From: Telluribacter humicola
Lineage (GTDB): Bacteria > Bacteroidota > Bacteroidia > Cytophagales > Spirosomataceae
Direction: 5' to 3'
Assembly (NCBI RefSeq): GCF_017355935.1
Contig: NZ_JAFIQT010000001.1
Coordinates: 2,170,001-2,234,000, forward strand
Length of the DNA stretch: 64,000 nt
Part shown: piece after piece, positions 62,936-64,000 of the stretch
Layout: each line of letters starts with the position of its first letter
Position numbering within the stretch: the first letter of the stretch is position 1
Notes under the pieces: generated by a model
What the model was told of the DNA's origin: nothing
Database searches by the model: none
Seen by the model: the letters and a program-made list of their open reading frames with translations, nothing else
Program-made: the position numbers and the translations under genes

Positions 62936-63631
62936 ATGTATTTTGCTCAAAATATCATCTTCCTTCGTTCGCAGCATCCGGAACGTCCATCCCAGCAAAA
63001 GCTGGCTGATGTACTAGGTTATAAGAAGTCAACGCTGGCAGCCTGGGAATCCGGACGCGCCAAGCCCTCTTTTGAAGACCTGCTGCGACTGGCGGAGTAT
63101 TTTGGCGTATCAACGGACGACCTACTGAAGAAGAACCTGATCGAGAAGCAGGTGCGTCCCTGGATGAAGGAAGAAAACCTGCGGGTACTGGTAACAACCG
63201 TGGCACAGGACAACCGGGAGAACATAGAGTTTGTACCGGTCAAAGCCATTGGTGGATACCCCGAAGGATATGGTGATGTAGACTACGTAGCCCAGCTACC
63301 CATCTTCAATCTCCCGTTCCTATCTAATGACCGCAAGTACCGCGCGTTCCCCTATGAGGGCGATTCGATGCCCCCCATGCGGGAGGGAGCCATAGTATTT
63401 GGTGAGTATGTGGAGTATTGGGAAAAAGTAAAGAGTGGTACCCTGTGTCTGGTTGTAACCAAAGATGAAGGGGTGGTGCTCAAAAAGGTATTTAACTACC
63501 TGGAAGAAAAAGGAGTGCTGGTACTGAAATCATTGAATGAGCGCTATGCTCCGTATCCGGTACGTAAGGAGGATATACTGGAGGTATGGCAGTTTGCCGG
63601 CTATTTTGACCGGGAGTTTCCGGCGTCCTGA
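62936..63631 (+). CDS. XRE-family regulator with S24 (LexA/CI-like) peptidase domain
   Basis: This 231-residue protein has an N-terminal helix-turn-helix (about 5-65: PSQQKLADVLGYKKSTLAAWESGRAKPSFEDLLRLAEYFG) and a C-terminal S24 domain with the catalytic Ser in YEGDSMPPMREG and a candidate Lys in VTKDEGVVLKKVF. The ATG at 62936 is chosen since HTH homology begins there. LexA/CI-like proteins cleave themselves upon a stress signal, or only use the fold for dimerisation. No phage genes are nearby, so a stand-alone chromosomal regulator is likely. Confidence 0.85.
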   Translation: MYFAQNIIFLRSQHPERPSQQKLADVLGYKKSTLAAWESGRAKPSFEDLLRLAEYFGVSTDDLLKKNLIEKQVRPWMKEENLRVLVTTVAQDNRENIEFVPVKAIGGYPEGYGDVDYVAQLPIFNLPFLSNDRKYRAFPYEGDSMPPMREGAIVFGEYVEYWEKVKSGTLCLVVTKDEGVVLKKVFNYLEEKGVLVLKSLNERYAPYPVRKEDILEVWQFAGYFDREFPAS

Positions 63632-63687
63632 GTTTACTGTGCTTTTGGGTCTGACTGAATATATATGGTTCATTTATACACTTGGTT

Positions 63688-64000
63688 ATGAAAAAAGTTG
63701 ATTTAGTTCTCCAGGACTTCAGGATCATTACTCCTTACTTCACCGTCAAAGAAGCAGACGAATTTATCTGTTTTCTCAAAGAGGCATTTGGTGCTAAGGT
63801 AGAGTTCTGTGAGCGTCGTTTGGATGGTACTATTGACAATGCGCTGGTACTCTTAACGGACATACTCATCGAAATCTGCGACGCCAGCGCCAAACATCCC
63901 CCCAAATCCATCTTTATGCACCTGCCGGTTGACGACGTAGAACTACACTACGCCAATATGGTGGCAGCAGGAGCCCGACCCGTCACGGAGCCAACGCGAC
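63688..64000 (+). CDS. VOC-family (PhnB/glyoxalase-like) protein, 5' part
   Basis: The gene starts at the ATG at 63688 and runs off the window end; 104 codons are visible. The sequence (ITPYFTVKEADEFICFLKEAFGAKVEFCER, then IFMHLPVDDVELHYANMVAAGARPV) has the beta-alpha-beta pattern of the vicinal oxygen chelate fold, PhnB-like subgroup. The putative metal ligands are not all visible in this fragment. Function unknown. Confidence 0.8.
   Translation, partial: MKKVDLVLQDFRIITPYFTVKEADEFICFLKEAFGAKVEFCERRLDGTIDNALVLLTDILIEICDASAKHPPKSIFMHLPVDDVELHYANMVAAGARPVTEPTR

Noticed and set aside
62936-63631. Prophage CI repressor
   Set aside because: No phage structural or replication genes are within the window; a stand-alone S24 regulator is simpler.

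Overview
The window looks like a chromosomal segment of a Bacteroidota bacterium, probably order Cytophagales. The evidence is a SusC/SusD pair, a TonB-dependent receptor with an N-terminal carboxypeptidase-D-like domain, DUF4199, DUF4870 and LytTR proteins, start codons without Shine-Dalgarno sequences, and several TAnnTTTG-type promoter elements. Family-level placement is only a guess. No tRNA, rRNA, CRISPR array, insertion sequence or prophage was seen.

Layout. 1-8.8 kb: 3' end of an unrecognised gene, then a SusC/SusD-like outer-membrane uptake pair and a large VCBS/ASPIC-UnbV lipoprotein. 8.9-34.7 kb: mostly housekeeping genes (gyrB, ppk1, a CNT nucleoside transporter, sppA, sixA, xerD, aroQ, a PHP phosphatase with a class V aminotransferase, a NrtR-like regulator, marC, a MazG-like gene, pepT, RNase H, trmN6, a family 2 glycosyltransferase), followed by a serine hydrolase, a LytTR regulator and a peptidase-like hydrolase. 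35-45.5 kb: a TonB-dependent receptor, two SRPBCC proteins, a membrane-anchored esterase fusion, an NmrA protein, a DUF1080 protein and a heparinase II/III-like lyase. 45.5-48.2 kb: an AT-rich accessory islet with palindromic repeats, two poorly known genes, an intact HigA antitoxin and a decayed remnant of its HigB toxin. 48.2-59.3 kb: a divergent AraC regulator and an eight-gene sugar cluster. 59.3-64 kb: ppa, prfC, a Spy-like protein, an S24-type repressor and the start of a VOC protein.

The most interesting region is 48178-59262, read as a nearly complete D-apiose catabolic cluster: a secreted GH140-type apiosidase; a ribose-type ABC importer with a lipid-anchored binding protein; a Gfo/Idh/MocA oxidoreductase (candidate apiose dehydrogenase); D-apionate lactonase; D-apionate oxidoisomerase; and a TIM-barrel protein (candidate 3-oxo-isoapionate decarboxylase). 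Predicted locations agree: the apiosidase and binding protein carry export signals and the four metabolic enzymes do not. The end product would be L-erythrulose; genes to use it are not in the window.

A second theme is intergenic repeat structure: two families of REP-like palindromes, G-poor heptad-like tracts directly upstream of several start codons, CTCTGTG/CGCGGAGG tracts, and a composite repeat island inside the apiose cluster. Most gene ends carry strong hairpin terminators, many bidirectional.
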